DNA from: Pseudoduganella buxea
Lineage (GTDB): Bacteria; Pseudomonadota; Gammaproteobacteria; Burkholderiales; Burkholderiaceae_D
DNA: 64,000 nt
Direction of reading: 5' to 3'
NCBI RefSeq assembly: GCF_009720835.1
Contig: NZ_WNKZ01000020.1
Span: 1-64,000 of the forward strand
The position numbers and the translations under genes were made by a program. Below, piece by piece: positions 17,779-27,453 of the stretch (within the stretch, counting starts at the first letter, position 1; each line of letters begins with the position of its first letter). The notes under the pieces were generated by a model. It searched no databases. It was given only the letters and a program-made list of their open reading frames with translations, and was not told the origin of the DNA.

Positions 17779-19197
17779 ATGAACAACCTGTTGCCTTACG
17801 CCTTTGCACGCGACCACCTGGTGCTGGCCGGTACCGGCGAGCGTGACGACACCGTACGCGTGCTCGTATCGAACGCCACCACGCCGGCCGCCATCGCCGA
17901 GGTGTCGCGCCGCTTCGGGCGCATCGAGCTGACGGCCATGCCGCGCGCGGAACTGGAAGCGGCCATCGCGTCGGCCTATGCCGGCAGCGGCGGCGACGCT
18001 TCGCAGGTGGCCGACGAATTCGATGCGGACCTGGACCTGACCAAGCTGCTGCAGGACGTGCCGGCCATCGAGGACCTGCTGGAGTCGTCCGACGATGCGC
18101 CCGTGATCCGCATGATCAACGCGCTCCTGACGCAGGCGTTGCGCGACGGCGCGTCCGACATCCACATCGAGCCGTTCGAGCAGATTTCCGTCGTGCGCTT
18201 TCGCATCGACGGCGCGCTGCGCGACATCGTCAGGCCGAGGAAAGCCATCCACGGCTCGCTGATCTCGCGCATCAAGATCATGGCGCAGCTCGACATCGCC
18301 GAGAAGCGCCTGCCGCAGGATGGCCGCATCACGCTGCGCGTGGGTGGCAAGCCGGTCGACGTGCGCGTGTCGACCCTGCCGACGGGCCATGGCGAGCGTG
18401 CCGTGCTGCGCTTGCTGGACAAGGAAGCGGGCCGCCTCGATTTGCAGCACCTGGGTATGAGCGGGCCGATGCTGGCATCCATGAACGGCCTGCTGGCCCA
18501 GCCCCACGGCATCGTCCTGGTGACGGGGCCGACCGGCTCGGGCAAGACCACCACGCTGTATGCCGCACTGTCGCTGCTGAACTCCACCACCACCAATATC
18601 CTGACGGTGGAAGACCCGATCGAGTACGACCTGGCCGGCGTCGGCCAGACCCAGGTCAACGCGCGCATCGACATGACGTTCGCCAAGGCGCTGCGGGCCA
18701 TCCTGCGGCAGGACCCGGACGTCATCATGATCGGCGAGATCCGCGACCTGGAGACGGCGCAGATCGCCGTGCAGGCTTCGCTGACGGGCCACCTGGTGCT
18801 GGCGACCCTGCATACCAACGATTCCGCCTCCGCCGTCACGCGCCTGCTCGACATGGGCATCGAGCCCTTCCTGCTGTCGTCGTCGCTGTTGGGCGTGCTG
18901 GCGCAGCGCCTGGTGCGCAAGCTGTGCCCCGTTTGCAAGACGCATGACGGCAAGGCCTGGCAGGCTGTGGGCTGCGAGCAGTGCGGCCACACGGGCTACC
19001 AGGGCCGGGTCGGCATCTACGAGCTGCTGCAGACGACGGACCGCATCCGCGCCCAGATCCACGAGCGCGCCTCCGAAGCGGAAATCCGCAACACGGCGCT
19101 GGGCGACGGCATGCTGACCATGCGCGACGACGGCGAACGGTGGCTGGCCGACGGCACCACCACGCTGGCCGAGCTGTTGCGCGTGGCGAAGGACTGA
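17779..19197 (+). CDS. gspE: Type II secretion ATPase GspE
   Basis: A 472-residue cytoplasmic hexameric ATPase that drives pseudopilus assembly. Walker A is GPTGSGKTTT near residue 250, the Asp box LTVEDPIEYDL and Walker B VIMIGEIRD follow, and the His box is ATLHTNDSASAV. The zinc-binding tetracysteine is intact: CPVC and CEQC. It begins at the base after the gspD stop. Slightly shorter than many GspE proteins, with a compact N1 domain. Confidence 0.97.
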   Translation: MNNLLPYAFARDHLVLAGTGERDDTVRVLVSNATTPAAIAEVSRRFGRIELTAMPRAELEAAIASAYAGSGGDASQVADEFDADLDLTKLLQDVPAIEDLLESSDDAPVIRMINALLTQALRDGASDIHIEPFEQISVVRFRIDGALRDIVRPRKAIHGSLISRIKIMAQLDIAEKRLPQDGRITLRVGGKPVDVRVSTLPTGHGERAVLRLLDKEAGRLDLQHLGMSGPMLASMNGLLAQPHGIVLVTGPTGSGKTTTLYAALSLLNSTTTNILTVEDPIEYDLAGVGQTQVNARIDMTFAKALRAILRQDPDVIMIGEIRDLETAQIAVQASLTGHLVLATLHTNDSASAVTRLLDMGIEPFLLSSSLLGVLAQRLVRKLCPVCKTHDGKAWQAVGCEQCGHTGYQGRVGIYELLQTTDRIRAQIHERASEAEIRNTALGDGMLTMRDDGERWLADGTTTLAELLRVAKD

Positions 19198-19213
19198 TAT
19201 GGGAGTCGTTTAA

Positions 19214-20434
19214 ATGCCGGCGTTTCGTTATGAGGCGGTCGACGCGGGCGGCGCCACGAAGAAGGGCGTCGTCAATGCCGACAGCGCCCGTTCGGCCCGG
19301 GCCGACCTGCGCGGCAAGGGCCTGGTGCCGCTGAAGGTCGATGCCATCTCGGCCCAGGTGGATGCCAGCGGCAAGAGCACGCGGCGCGGCTTCGGCGAGC
19401 GCCTGTCGACGACGGAGCTGGCGCTGTTCACGCGCCAGCTGGCCAGCCTGCTGGAAGCGGGGCTGCCGCTGGAACAGGCCTTCACGGCATTGCTGGAACA
19501 GGCCGAGCGCCCGTATGTTCGCGACCTGATCGCGTCGATCCGTTCCGAAGTGATCGGCGGCGCGGCGCTATCCGACGTGCTGGGGCGCCATCCGCGCGAC
19601 TTCGCCGAGATCTACCGGGCACTGGTGGCCTCGGGCGAGCAGATCGGCCAGCTCTCGCGCGTGCTGTCGCGCCTGGCTGACTATATCGAGCGGCGCAATG
19701 CCCTGGTACAGAAGGTCAAGCTGGCCTTCACCTACCCGGCCATCGTCACGGTGGTGGCATTCTCCATCGTCATTTTCCTGCTGACGTACGTGGTGCCGCA
19801 GATCGTCTCCGTGTTCGCCAATACGAAGCAGAAGCTGCCGGCGCTGACCGTCATCATGCTGGCCGTGTCGGACTTCGTGCGCCACTACGGCATCGTCGTG
19901 CTGGTGCTGCTGATCGGCGCCTGGGTCATGTGGCGCAAGGCGCTGCAGAACATCGCCCTGAAGACGCGCTGGCATACGTGGCTGCTGACGGCGCCCCTGT
20001 ACGGCAAGTTCGAGCGCAGCCTGAACACGTCGCGCTTTGCCAGCACGCTGGCCATCACGACCGGCTCGGGCGTGCCAATCCTGCGTGCGCTGGAGACGAG
20101 CAGGGATACGCTGTCGAACGTGGCCATGCGCCAGCTGGTGGAGGAAGCCAGCGACGCCGTGCGCGAAGGCGTCAGCCTGGCGCGGGCGCTGTCGGCGCAG
20201 AAGCACTTCCCGCCGATGCTGATCCATATGATCCGTGCCGGCGAGATCACGGGCGAGCTGCCGGCCATGCTGGAACGGGCCGCTAGCGCGCAGGAAGCGG
20301 ACCTGGAGCGCCGCACCCTGACCATCGCCGGTCTGCTGGAACCGGCGCTGATCCTGGCGATGGGCGTGGTGGTGCTGCTGATCGTGCTGGCCGTGCTGAT
20401 GCCGATTATCGAAATTAATCAGCTGGTGCGCTGA
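19214..20434 (+). CDS. gspF: Type II secretion inner-membrane platform protein GspF
   Basis: A 406-residue polytopic protein with two copies of the T2SSF domain (about residues 70-195 and 270-395) and three membrane segments. The starts of the copies are visible as ALFTRQLASLLEAGLPLEQA and SRFASTLAITTGSGVPILRAL. The end PIIEINQLVR is typical. It sits 16 nt after gspE. GspF is the central platform through which GspE activity is transmitted to the pseudopilus. Confidence 0.97.
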   Translation: MPAFRYEAVDAGGATKKGVVNADSARSARADLRGKGLVPLKVDAISAQVDASGKSTRRGFGERLSTTELALFTRQLASLLEAGLPLEQAFTALLEQAERPYVRDLIASIRSEVIGGAALSDVLGRHPRDFAEIYRALVASGEQIGQLSRVLSRLADYIERRNALVQKVKLAFTYPAIVTVVAFSIVIFLLTYVVPQIVSVFANTKQKLPALTVIMLAVSDFVRHYGIVVLVLLIGAWVMWRKALQNIALKTRWHTWLLTAPLYGKFERSLNTSRFASTLAITTGSGVPILRALETSRDTLSNVAMRQLVEEASDAVREGVSLARALSAQKHFPPMLIHMIRAGEITGELPAMLERAASAQEADLERRTLTIAGLLEPALILAMGVVVLLIVLAVLMPIIEINQLVR

Positions 20435-20456
20435 GCGCCGTTGAACTGGAACCGAG

Positions 20457-21074
20457 ATGAACCGCTTGCCATTCATGAGTACCGTCGCCGCCGTCGTGGC
20501 GCTGACGGCATCGACGGCCTACTGGGCCCTGCAGCTGTATAAGCCGGAGCAGCGCCCCATTGCCGCCGTGGCCGTGCAGGACACGCCGCCGGCGCTGGTC
20601 GATGCGGCGCGCGGCCTGTTCGGCGGCGAAACGGCCGCCGCCGCCGTCAGTTCCTACAAGCTGGTGGGTGTCGTCGCCTCCCGCAATGGCCGCGACAGCG
20701 TGGCCATCGTCGCCGCCAACGGCGATGCGCCGAAGGCCTATCCGGTGGGCGCCGAGGTGGCCGCCGGCGTGACGGTGAAGGAAGTGCATGCCCGCCATGT
20801 GATCCTGCTGGAAAGCGGCGTGTCGAAGCGGCTCGACCTGCCGTCCGACGCGGGTGCATCGACGACGACGGCCGCCGCGCTGCCGGATGTCAACCGGGGC
20901 GCGGCACCGCCGCAGATGCCGCAGCCGATGCCACAACAACAAGCGCCGCAGTCACCGGCCCCGCCGCCATCGGCCACGCCGCTGGTGACGCCGCCACCAG
21001 GCACGCCCATCGGCCAGCCCGGCCAGCCGGCACCCGTACAAACCGCCCCGGCACAGCGCACCACCACGCAATAA
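20457..21074 (+). CDS. gspC: Type II secretion inner-membrane protein GspC
   Basis: A 205-residue bitopic protein: N-terminal membrane helix (about residues 8-27), a homology-region domain (SYKLVGVVASRNGRDSVAIV ... VKEVHARHVILLESGVSKRLDL), and a Pro/Gln-rich tail. The C-terminal PDZ domain of classical GspC is absent, so this is the short form often annotated simply as T2SS protein N/C. It contacts the secretin N0 domain. Its position as last gene of the operon differs from enterobacteria, where gspC is first. Confidence 0.88.
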   Translation: MNRLPFMSTVAAVVALTASTAYWALQLYKPEQRPIAAVAVQDTPPALVDAARGLFGGETAAAAVSSYKLVGVVASRNGRDSVAIVAANGDAPKAYPVGAEVAAGVTVKEVHARHVILLESGVSKRLDLPSDAGASTTTAAALPDVNRGAAPPQMPQPMPQQQAPQSPAPPPSATPLVTPPPGTPIGQPGQPAPVQTAPAQRTTTQ

Positions 21075-21147
21075 TTGCCAAAAAAATGGGGACAGACCCC
21101 ATTTTCCAAGCAATAGTTGCTCGAAAAATGGGGTCTGTCCCCATTTA
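21075..21147. repeat. Dispersed palindrome, site A (two hairpins)
   Basis: Two hairpins of the same family: AAAATGGGG-ACAGA-CCCCATTTT (21083-21105) and AAATGGGG-TCTGT-CCCCATTT (21126-21146), in opposite orientation. The element starts at the base after the gspC stop and ends 6 nt before the stop of the convergent 62-residue gene. It can act as a rho-independent terminator in both directions. Confidence 0.9.
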
Positions 21148-21152
21148 ATCCG

Positions 21153-21341
21153 TCAGTCTTCCGGTTTCAGCTTGGCTTTGGCGATGGTGCGCCGGGCGGC
21201 TTGCCGCTCGGCCGACTTGCTCTTTTCGTGCGGGCCGGCGGCGCGGGCCTTGGCCAGCGCCGCGAAAGGATTGCGCGGCTTGGCCGACGGCTCGACGCGC
21301 AGGCGCATCTTCTGCCGTGTGGCCAGGGCCTTGTTCGCCAT
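21153..21341 (-). CDS. Small basic hypothetical protein downstream of hslU
   Basis: A 62-residue, Lys/Arg/Ala-rich protein (MANKALATRQKMRLRVEP...) with no membrane segment or known motif. It is supported by a strong GGGAGG ribosome site 6 nt before ATG 21341 and by its position 12 nt after hslU, which implies cotranscription with hslVU. Composition suggests an intrinsically disordered, perhaps nucleic-acid-binding protein; I do not recognise a function. Confidence 0.75.
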   Translation of the reverse strand: MANKALATRQKMRLRVEPSAKPRNPFAALAKARAAGPHEKSKSAERQAARRTIAKAKLKPED

Positions 21342-21352
21342 GCCCGCCTCCC

Positions 21353-22696
<1,344 letters not shown>

Positions 22697-22700
22697 GGGA

Positions 22701-23237
22701 TCAGTCCAGGGTTTCGATGATGTGGGAGAGGTTGGTGTAGATGCACAGCTCGCCGGCGATCGTCAGCGATTTCTTGACGATGTCGGCTGGTGCCAGTTCC
22801 GTGTTCTCGAACAGGGCCTTGGCGGCCGATTGGGCATACACGCCGCCCGAGCCGATGGCGCCGATGCCGTCTTCCGGTTCCAGCACGTCGCCATTGCCCG
22901 TGATGATCAGGGTCGTTTCGGCGTCAGCCACCAGCAGCATCGCTTCCAGGCGGCGCAGCACGCGGTCGGTGCGCCAGTCCTTGGCCATCTCGACGGACGC
23001 GCGCAGCAGGTTGCCCTGGTGCTTTTCCAGCTTGCCTTCGAAGCGGTCGAGCAGGGTGAACGCATCGGCGGTGCCGCCGGCAAAACCGCACAGGACCTTG
23101 CCCTGGTACAGCTTGCGCACCTTGCGTGCGGAGCCCTTCATGACGATATTGCCCAGCGTAACCTGACCATCGCCGCCCAGCGCGACTTGCTTGCCGCGCC
23201 GCACGCTCAGGATGGTCGTGCCGTGAAATTGTTCCAT
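22701..23237 (-). CDS. hslV: HslVU protease peptidase subunit
   Basis: A 178-residue proteasome-like threonine peptidase. The start ATG 23237 has GAGG 6 nt upstream and gives [15 protein letters not shown]; the catalytic Thr of TTILSVRRG is exposed after removal of the short propeptide. [17 protein letters not shown] is the conserved sodium/substrate loop. A longer upstream frame start would place extra residues before the propeptide and is rejected. It forms a dodecamer with hexameric HslU. Confidence 0.97.
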   Translation of the reverse strand: MEQFHGTTILSVRRGKQVALGGDGQVTLGNIVMKGSARKVRKLYQGKVLCGFAGGTADAFTLLDRFEGKLEKHQGNLLRASVEMAKDWRTDRVLRRLEAMLLVADAETTLIITGNGDVLEPEDGIGAIGSGGVYAQSAAKALFENTELAPADIVKKSLTIAGELCIYTNLSHIIETLD

Positions 23238-23322
23238 AGTTGCCTCAAGTAAATGATGTGCTGACGAACACACCACATTGGGGCCGGCTGCAAAGTTTGC
23301 AAGCCTGCCGGCGTGGCTGGAA

Positions 23323-24639
23323 TCAGTAGCGGTGCGGCAGCAGGCGAACCGCGTCGCCCGCGCCCAGCAGGCGCAGCAACGCCGCCACCAGGTGGTTCAG
23401 TTCGCGCAATTCGATATGCCGGCGCTTGCCTTCCTCCAGCGGCGGCAGCGCCCGCAGGGCGGCCAGCAACTGGCCGGCCGCCGTCATGTCGCTGCGCGCC
23501 AGGTGCGAACAGTCCAGCACCAGTACGCCGGCCTCCTCCGCATGGGCGCGCACGGCCTCAAGCAGGGGAGCAATGTCGCCCTCGATGCTGTGCGGCAGCA
23601 TGAAGCGGTCGGCCGCCGGTGCGCTGGCCTGGCGTGGCGTACTGACGACATTGCCGGGCGCGACGAAGGAAGGCGGCGACAGTTCGAAGGTCACGCAGTA
23701 ATCCATGCTGCTTTCCTCGAATTCCTTCTCGCGGTTCAGCAATCGCAGCAGTTCGAGCAGCAGCAGCCACGGCGCCTCGCCTTCGTCGCGCCGGCCGACG
23801 TCGACGGTGGCGCGGATCTGACCCAGCAGTTCATCCGCGCCAGCGAGGATCAGTTCGCGCCCGGGCGGCACGGCCCGCAGTGCCTCCAGCAGCAGCGCGC
23901 ACCCTTCCGGCGCGACGGCGTGGACGCGGCTGAAGTCGATGCGCAGCGCGGCGGCCGTGGCACTGCGCAACTGGGCCACCGGCAAGGCCGCCGAAGCGTC
24001 GAGCACACCCGTGAACTGGACCGTGGGCGTGACGCCGCTACGCTCCCCCGCCGGCGGCGGGTTCCACGGCGGCGGCGATGTTTCGAAGGTGCTGGCGTAG
24101 TCGATCGACAGGTCGTCGAAGGCTTCCTGCCGGCCCAGCACCTGGTACAGGTCGAACAGCATCCACCACACGGTGCGGTCGCGTGCACCAGCCGGCAGCG
24201 CGGCATCGGCCACGGCGGCGCTCAGCAGTTCGCCGGCCGCATCGACATCGCCATTGGCGTACAGCAGCGCCACTTCCTCGACGACAGGGGCGTTCTCGGC
24301 GGCCGCGGCTTCGGCCGGCAACTCGTCCTCGTCCATCAGTTCCGTGGCGGGGTCGTTCGCCAGCGGCATGGTGGGTGGGGCATTGCTCGGCGTAGAGGCC
24401 GGCGGCACGGGGCGGGGCGGGCGGCGGAAGGCCGGCTCGGGTTCGTTGAAGATGTCGGCCGCCATGGCGGCCTCGATGGCATCGATCTTCAGCACGGTGG
24501 CGCGGGCAATATCGCGCTGCTGGTCGGTCTGGGCGCGCTGGCGTTGCAGTTCGCTGTTGGCGGACAGGCGGGCCAGCACCTCGTCTTCGTCGACGATGTC
24601 GGTTGGCCTGGCTTTCTTGAAACGCGAGAACAGTCCCAT
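23323..24639 (-). CDS. STAS-like protein with duplicated modules
   Basis: A 438-residue cytoplasmic protein. The start ATG 24639 ([10 protein letters not shown]) is chosen because the open frame upstream crosses the dksA terminator. An acidic, Pro-rich N-terminal region (residues 1-125) is followed by two similar modules. Each has a helical segment ending in an [S/D]xDYxxTFExSPP motif (about residues 150-185 and 270-310) and a STAS/MlaB-like fold, e.g. [24 protein letters not shown] near residue 385. STAS domains act in anti-sigma-factor antagonism or NTP binding, but the phosphorylatable serine context is not clear. Function unknown. Confidence 0.75.
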   Translation of the reverse strand: MGLFSRFKKARPTDIVDEDEVLARLSANSELQRQRAQTDQQRDIARATVLKIDAIEAAMAADIFNEPEPAFRRPPRPVPPASTPSNAPPTMPLANDPATELMDEDELPAEAAAAENAPVVEEVALLYANGDVDAAGELLSAAVADAALPAGARDRTVWWMLFDLYQVLGRQEAFDDLSIDYASTFETSPPPWNPPPAGERSGVTPTVQFTGVLDASAALPVAQLRSATAAALRIDFSRVHAVAPEGCALLLEALRAVPPGRELILAGADELLGQIRATVDVGRRDEGEAPWLLLLELLRLLNREKEFEESSMDYCVTFELSPPSFVAPGNVVSTPRQASAPAADRFMLPHSIEGDIAPLLEAVRAHAEEAGVLVLDCSHLARSDMTAAGQLLAALRALPPLEEGKRRHIELRELNHLVAALLRLLGAGDAVRLLPHRY

Positions 24640-24692
24640 TGCGCTAGTGTAGCGTAAGGCCTCCGGGCAGACGCCGTCCGGCAGGCGGCCAC

Positions 24693-24719
24693 AAAAAAAG
24701 CATGCCGTGGCATGCTTTT
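24693..24719 (-). terminator. Rho-independent terminator of dksA
   Basis: An 11-bp stem AAAAGCATGCC / GGCATGCTTTT with a tight turn, followed on the minus strand by a run of seven T. It lies 18 nt after the dksA stop and before the STAS-like gene, so the two are probably separate transcripts. Confidence 0.9.
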
Positions 24720-24737
24720 CCTGTGAGGCCGGTGCGC

Positions 24738-25187
24738 TTAGTCGCCGTACAGCTTCTGCTTCAGCTCGCGGCGCTGTTGCGCCTCCAGCGACAGGGTGGC
24801 GGTCGGGCGCGCGATCAGGCGTGGAATGCCGATCGGCTCGCCCGTTTCCTCGCACCAGCCGTAGTCGTTGTTGTCGATGGCGGCAATCGATTGCTGCACT
24901 TTTTTCAGCAGCTTGCGTTCGCGGTCGCGCGTGCGCAGTTCCAGCGCGTGCTCTTCCTCGATGGTGGCGCGGTCGGCGGGGTCGGGGACCAGCACGGTTT
25001 CGCGCAGGTGTTCCGTGGTTTCGCCGGCGTTTTTCAGCAGTTCTTTTTCCAGGGCCTGCAACTTGGCCTTGAAGAATGCCATCTGAGCGGGGTTCATGTA
25101 GTCCTTTTCGCTCATCGCCAGAATTTCTTCTTCGGTGAGCAATGGAGCTTCTGCAGCCGCGGGGGACGATTTATTTGTTTTGGTCAT
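24738..25187 (-). CDS. dksA: RNA polymerase-binding transcription factor DksA (one-cysteine type)
   Basis: A 149-residue secondary-channel factor that works with ppGpp in the stringent response. The coiled coil with the DPADRATIEEE tip carries the conserved Asp/Ala pair. The C4 zinc finger of E. coli DksA is reduced: only the first position is Cys (GWCEETGEP), the others read Thr, Ser and Ala (TLSLEAQ). The protein should therefore fold without zinc, like DksA2-type paralogs. This pattern is, to my knowledge, usual in Betaproteobacteria. The COG0523 GTPase gene lies just upstream. Confidence 0.94.
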   Translation of the reverse strand: MTKTNKSSPAAAEAPLLTEEEILAMSEKDYMNPAQMAFFKAKLQALEKELLKNAGETTEHLRETVLVPDPADRATIEEEHALELRTRDRERKLLKKVQQSIAAIDNNDYGWCEETGEPIGIPRLIARPTATLSLEAQQRRELKQKLYGD

Positions 25188-25282
25188 GACTTCGCTTACC
25201 TTCGATACGACAGAGTTTTCAAATCCAGCCAGTTGGCCGCGCAGGCCGGGACCTGGCTCGGCCCCACAAAAACCGGGTTAGT

Positions 25283-26335
25283 TTATACCAAACATTGTTC
25301 CAGACCGCGAACAAAGATGTCTTTTGGCAGATTTTTACCAATAAACACCATTTTGCTGCCGCGGACGTCGTCTTCGGCCCATTTTGCACCCAGATCGCTG
25401 CCCATCAACTGGTGCACACCCTGGAAGACGACCTTGCGCTCGGCGCCCTGCATCCACAATACCCCTTTGTAGCGCAACATGCGAGGACCGTACACATTCA
25501 CCAGGCCCCCCAGGAATTCATCGAGCTTGGCCGAGTCGAACGGCCGCTCGCTCTTGAACACGAACGCGGCGATCTCATCGGTGTGGTGGCCGTGATGGTG
25601 GTCATGGCTGTGGTCGTGGGCATGGCTGGGGTGATCGCAGTGTTCGCCGTGCTCATGATCGTGGTGCTCATGCTCGTCCGCGGCCAGGAAGTCCGGGTCG
25701 ATTTCCAGCTTCTCGTTCAGGTTGAAGCCTTTCAGGTCCAGCACTTCCGTGATGGCCGCGTTACCGAAGTCCGAACGGCCGATGGGCGCGCGGGGATTGA
25801 TGCGTTTCAGCCGCGCCGTCAGCGTGGCGACGGCTTCGGCGTCGACCAGGTCCGTCTTCGACAGCAGGATCTTGTCGGCGAACCCGACCTGGCGCTGCGC
25901 TTCCTCGTTGTCGTCCAGCTGGGCCATGGCGTGGCGGGCGTCCACCACGGTAACGATGGCGTCGAGCAGATAGTGACTGCCCACTTCGTCATCGACGAAG
26001 AAGGTCTGCGCCACCGGGCCCGGATTGGCCAGGCCCGTCGTTTCGATGACGACGCGATCGAACGCGATCTCGCCGGCCGCCCGCTTCTTCGCCAGGTCCG
26101 TCAGGCCGATGATCAGGTCACCGCGCACGGTGCAGCAGATACAGCCGTTGTTCATCTCGACGATCTGCTCGCGGCTTTCCTGGACGAGGATTTCGTTGTC
26201 GATGTTTTCCTGGCCGAATTCGTTCTCGATGACGGCAATCCGCATGCCGTGCTGTTCGCGCAGGATGCGGTTCAGCAGGGTGGTTTTGCCGGCGCCCAGG
26301 AAGCCGGTCAGGATGGTGGTGGGAATCAGTGCCAT
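25283..26335 (-). CDS. COG0523/CobW-family GTP-binding metallochaperone
   Basis: A 350-residue G3E GTPase. Walker A is GFLGAGKTT at residues 11-19, the metal-binding CxCC is NNGCICCTVRGD near residue 68, and NKxD reads SKTDLVD. A His-rich stretch (EHEHHDHEHGEHC and more, about residues 218-250) could store or deliver Zn, Co or Ni. A CobW C-terminal domain follows. ATG 26335 is chosen over an upstream TTG. Located 95 nt before dksA, it may be cotranscribed with it. COG0523 members near dksA-like genes are linked to zinc homeostasis in other bacteria; that role is inference here. Confidence 0.92.
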   Translation of the reverse strand: MALIPTTILTGFLGAGKTTLLNRILREQHGMRIAVIENEFGQENIDNEILVQESREQIVEMNNGCICCTVRGDLIIGLTDLAKKRAAGEIAFDRVVIETTGLANPGPVAQTFFVDDEVGSHYLLDAIVTVVDARHAMAQLDDNEEAQRQVGFADKILLSKTDLVDAEAVATLTARLKRINPRAPIGRSDFGNAAITEVLDLKGFNLNEKLEIDPDFLAADEHEHHDHEHGEHCDHPSHAHDHSHDHHHGHHTDEIAAFVFKSERPFDSAKLDEFLGGLVNVYGPRMLRYKGVLWMQGAERKVVFQGVHQLMGSDLGAKWAEDDVRGSKMVFIGKNLPKDIFVRGLEQCLV

Positions 26336-26344
26336 GTATGGTTT

Positions 26345-26400
26345 CAGCGAGTGGTCAGCGAGTGGTGTCAACGAGTGGTGTCAGCGCGTGATGTCAGCGC
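26345..26400. repeat. Short imperfect tandem repeat upstream of the COG0523 gene
   Basis: Four units of about 13 bp based on CAGCGAGTGGTGT (26345-26355 shortened, 26356-26368, 26369-26381, 26382-26394) plus a partial fifth. The block ends only 10 bp from the start codon of the COG0523 gene (minus strand), so it lies in its leader. Confidence 0.8.
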
Positions 26401-26498
26401 GCTTGCCGGTAAAACAATCGAACGATTATGCCGGAATTTCAACAACGCTGTCCAATGGGGACGATTGATCTGGATCAGGCCAGCCCTGGCGATCTGGC

Positions 26499-27452
26499 CT
26501 AGTCGATCTTGGCGCGCGGGTGGGCGCGGTCGTAGACCTGGGCCAGGTGCTGGAAGTCCAGCGCCGTGTATACCTGGGTCGACGTGATGCTGGCATGGCC
26601 CAGCATTTCCTGCACGGCCCGCAGGTCGCCGGACGACTGCAGCACGTGCGAGGCGAACGAGTGGCGCAGCATATGCGGATGCACGTGCATGGGCGCGCCC
26701 GTTGCCAGCGCGTGGGCCTTCAGCCGCAACTGCACGACGCGGGGCGACACGCGGTTGCCCCGTTCGGACAGGAACAGGGCCAGGCTGCCGTCCGTGGCGG
26801 CGGGGCGCACCGCCAGCCAGCCTTTGATGGCGGCCAGCGCGGCCTTCCCGACCGGCACCCGGCGCATCTTGCTGCCCTTGCCCGTGACGACCACTTCGCC
26901 GTTGTCCTGCTCCAGCCAGCCGGTGGAGGCGGCCGTGCTGCCGTCGGCCTTCCGGTAGTGCACGTCCAGGCCGCACAGTTCGGACACGCGCAAGCCGCTG
27001 GAATACAGCAGCTCGAACATGGCGGTATTGCACAATTCGGCGGGGGTGGGGGCGGCCGCGGCCCGGCGCGCCGGCGTGGCGACCAGCTGCACGGCGTCGT
27101 CGACGGACAGGGCCTTCGGCAAGGCCTTGGTGCGGCGCGGGGCGCGCACGCCGGCGACCGGGTTGACGGCCAGCGCTGCATGGTCGGCCAGCCAGTCGAA
27201 AAAGCCGCGCCAGGCGGACAGCTTGCGGGCAATCGTGCGGCCGTCCTGGCCAGCCGCGTGCAGGCGGGCGGCATGGCGGCGGATGTCGTCCGTGCCGACC
27301 TGCGTCCAGTCGCGGTTGCCCGTCAGGCGCGCCAGCTCGGCGATGTCGCGGCCGTAGGCGGCCACCGTGTTGGCCGACAGCTTGCGCTGCGTAGCCAGGT
27401 GCACCAGCCAGGCCCCGGCGGGATGGTCGGGCGTGCTGTCCGCGCCCGCCAT
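26499..27452 (-). CDS. xerC: Tyrosine recombinase XerC
   Basis: A 317-residue site-specific recombinase that, with XerD, resolves chromosome dimers at dif. The catalytic residues are all visible: Arg155 (SSGLR), Lys192 (GKGSK), His260 and Arg263 (HPHMLRHSF), His286 (LGHASI) and Tyr295 (QVYTALD). The N-terminal SAM-like DNA-binding domain covers about residues 10-100. It lies 1 nt after the DUF484 gene, the usual partner of xerC in proteobacteria. It is therefore chromosomal XerC and not a phage integrase. Confidence 0.96.
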   Translation of the reverse strand: MAGADSTPDHPAGAWLVHLATQRKLSANTVAAYGRDIAELARLTGNRDWTQVGTDDIRRHAARLHAAGQDGRTIARKLSAWRGFFDWLADHAALAVNPVAGVRAPRRTKALPKALSVDDAVQLVATPARRAAAAPTPAELCNTAMFELLYSSGLRVSELCGLDVHYRKADGSTAASTGWLEQDNGEVVVTGKGSKMRRVPVGKAALAAIKGWLAVRPAATDGSLALFLSERGNRVSPRVVQLRLKAHALATGAPMHVHPHMLRHSFASHVLQSSGDLRAVQEMLGHASITSTQVYTALDFQHLAQVYDRAHPRAKID

Positions 27453-27453
27453 G

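Noticed and set aside
15361-19062. A 1233-codon open frame antisense to gspN, gspD and gspE
   Set aside because: Long antisense frames are expected in GC-rich coding DNA. It has His/Arg-rich composition, no domains, and lies fully opposite well-supported secretion genes.
24738-25187. Loss of the DksA zinc finger as a pseudogene sign
   Set aside because: The frame, coiled coil and DPAD tip are intact, and the Cys-poor finger fits a known functional variant type.
26465-26478. TTGATCTGGATCAG as an FNR-type box before the COG0523 gene
   Set aside because: It lies 130 nt from the start, has no -10 at the right distance, and one half-site is imperfect; chance is likely.
26499-27452. The tyrosine recombinase as an integrase marking a mobile element
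   Set aside because: Its DUF484 partner, XerC-type motifs and lack of att repeats identify it as the chromosomal XerC.
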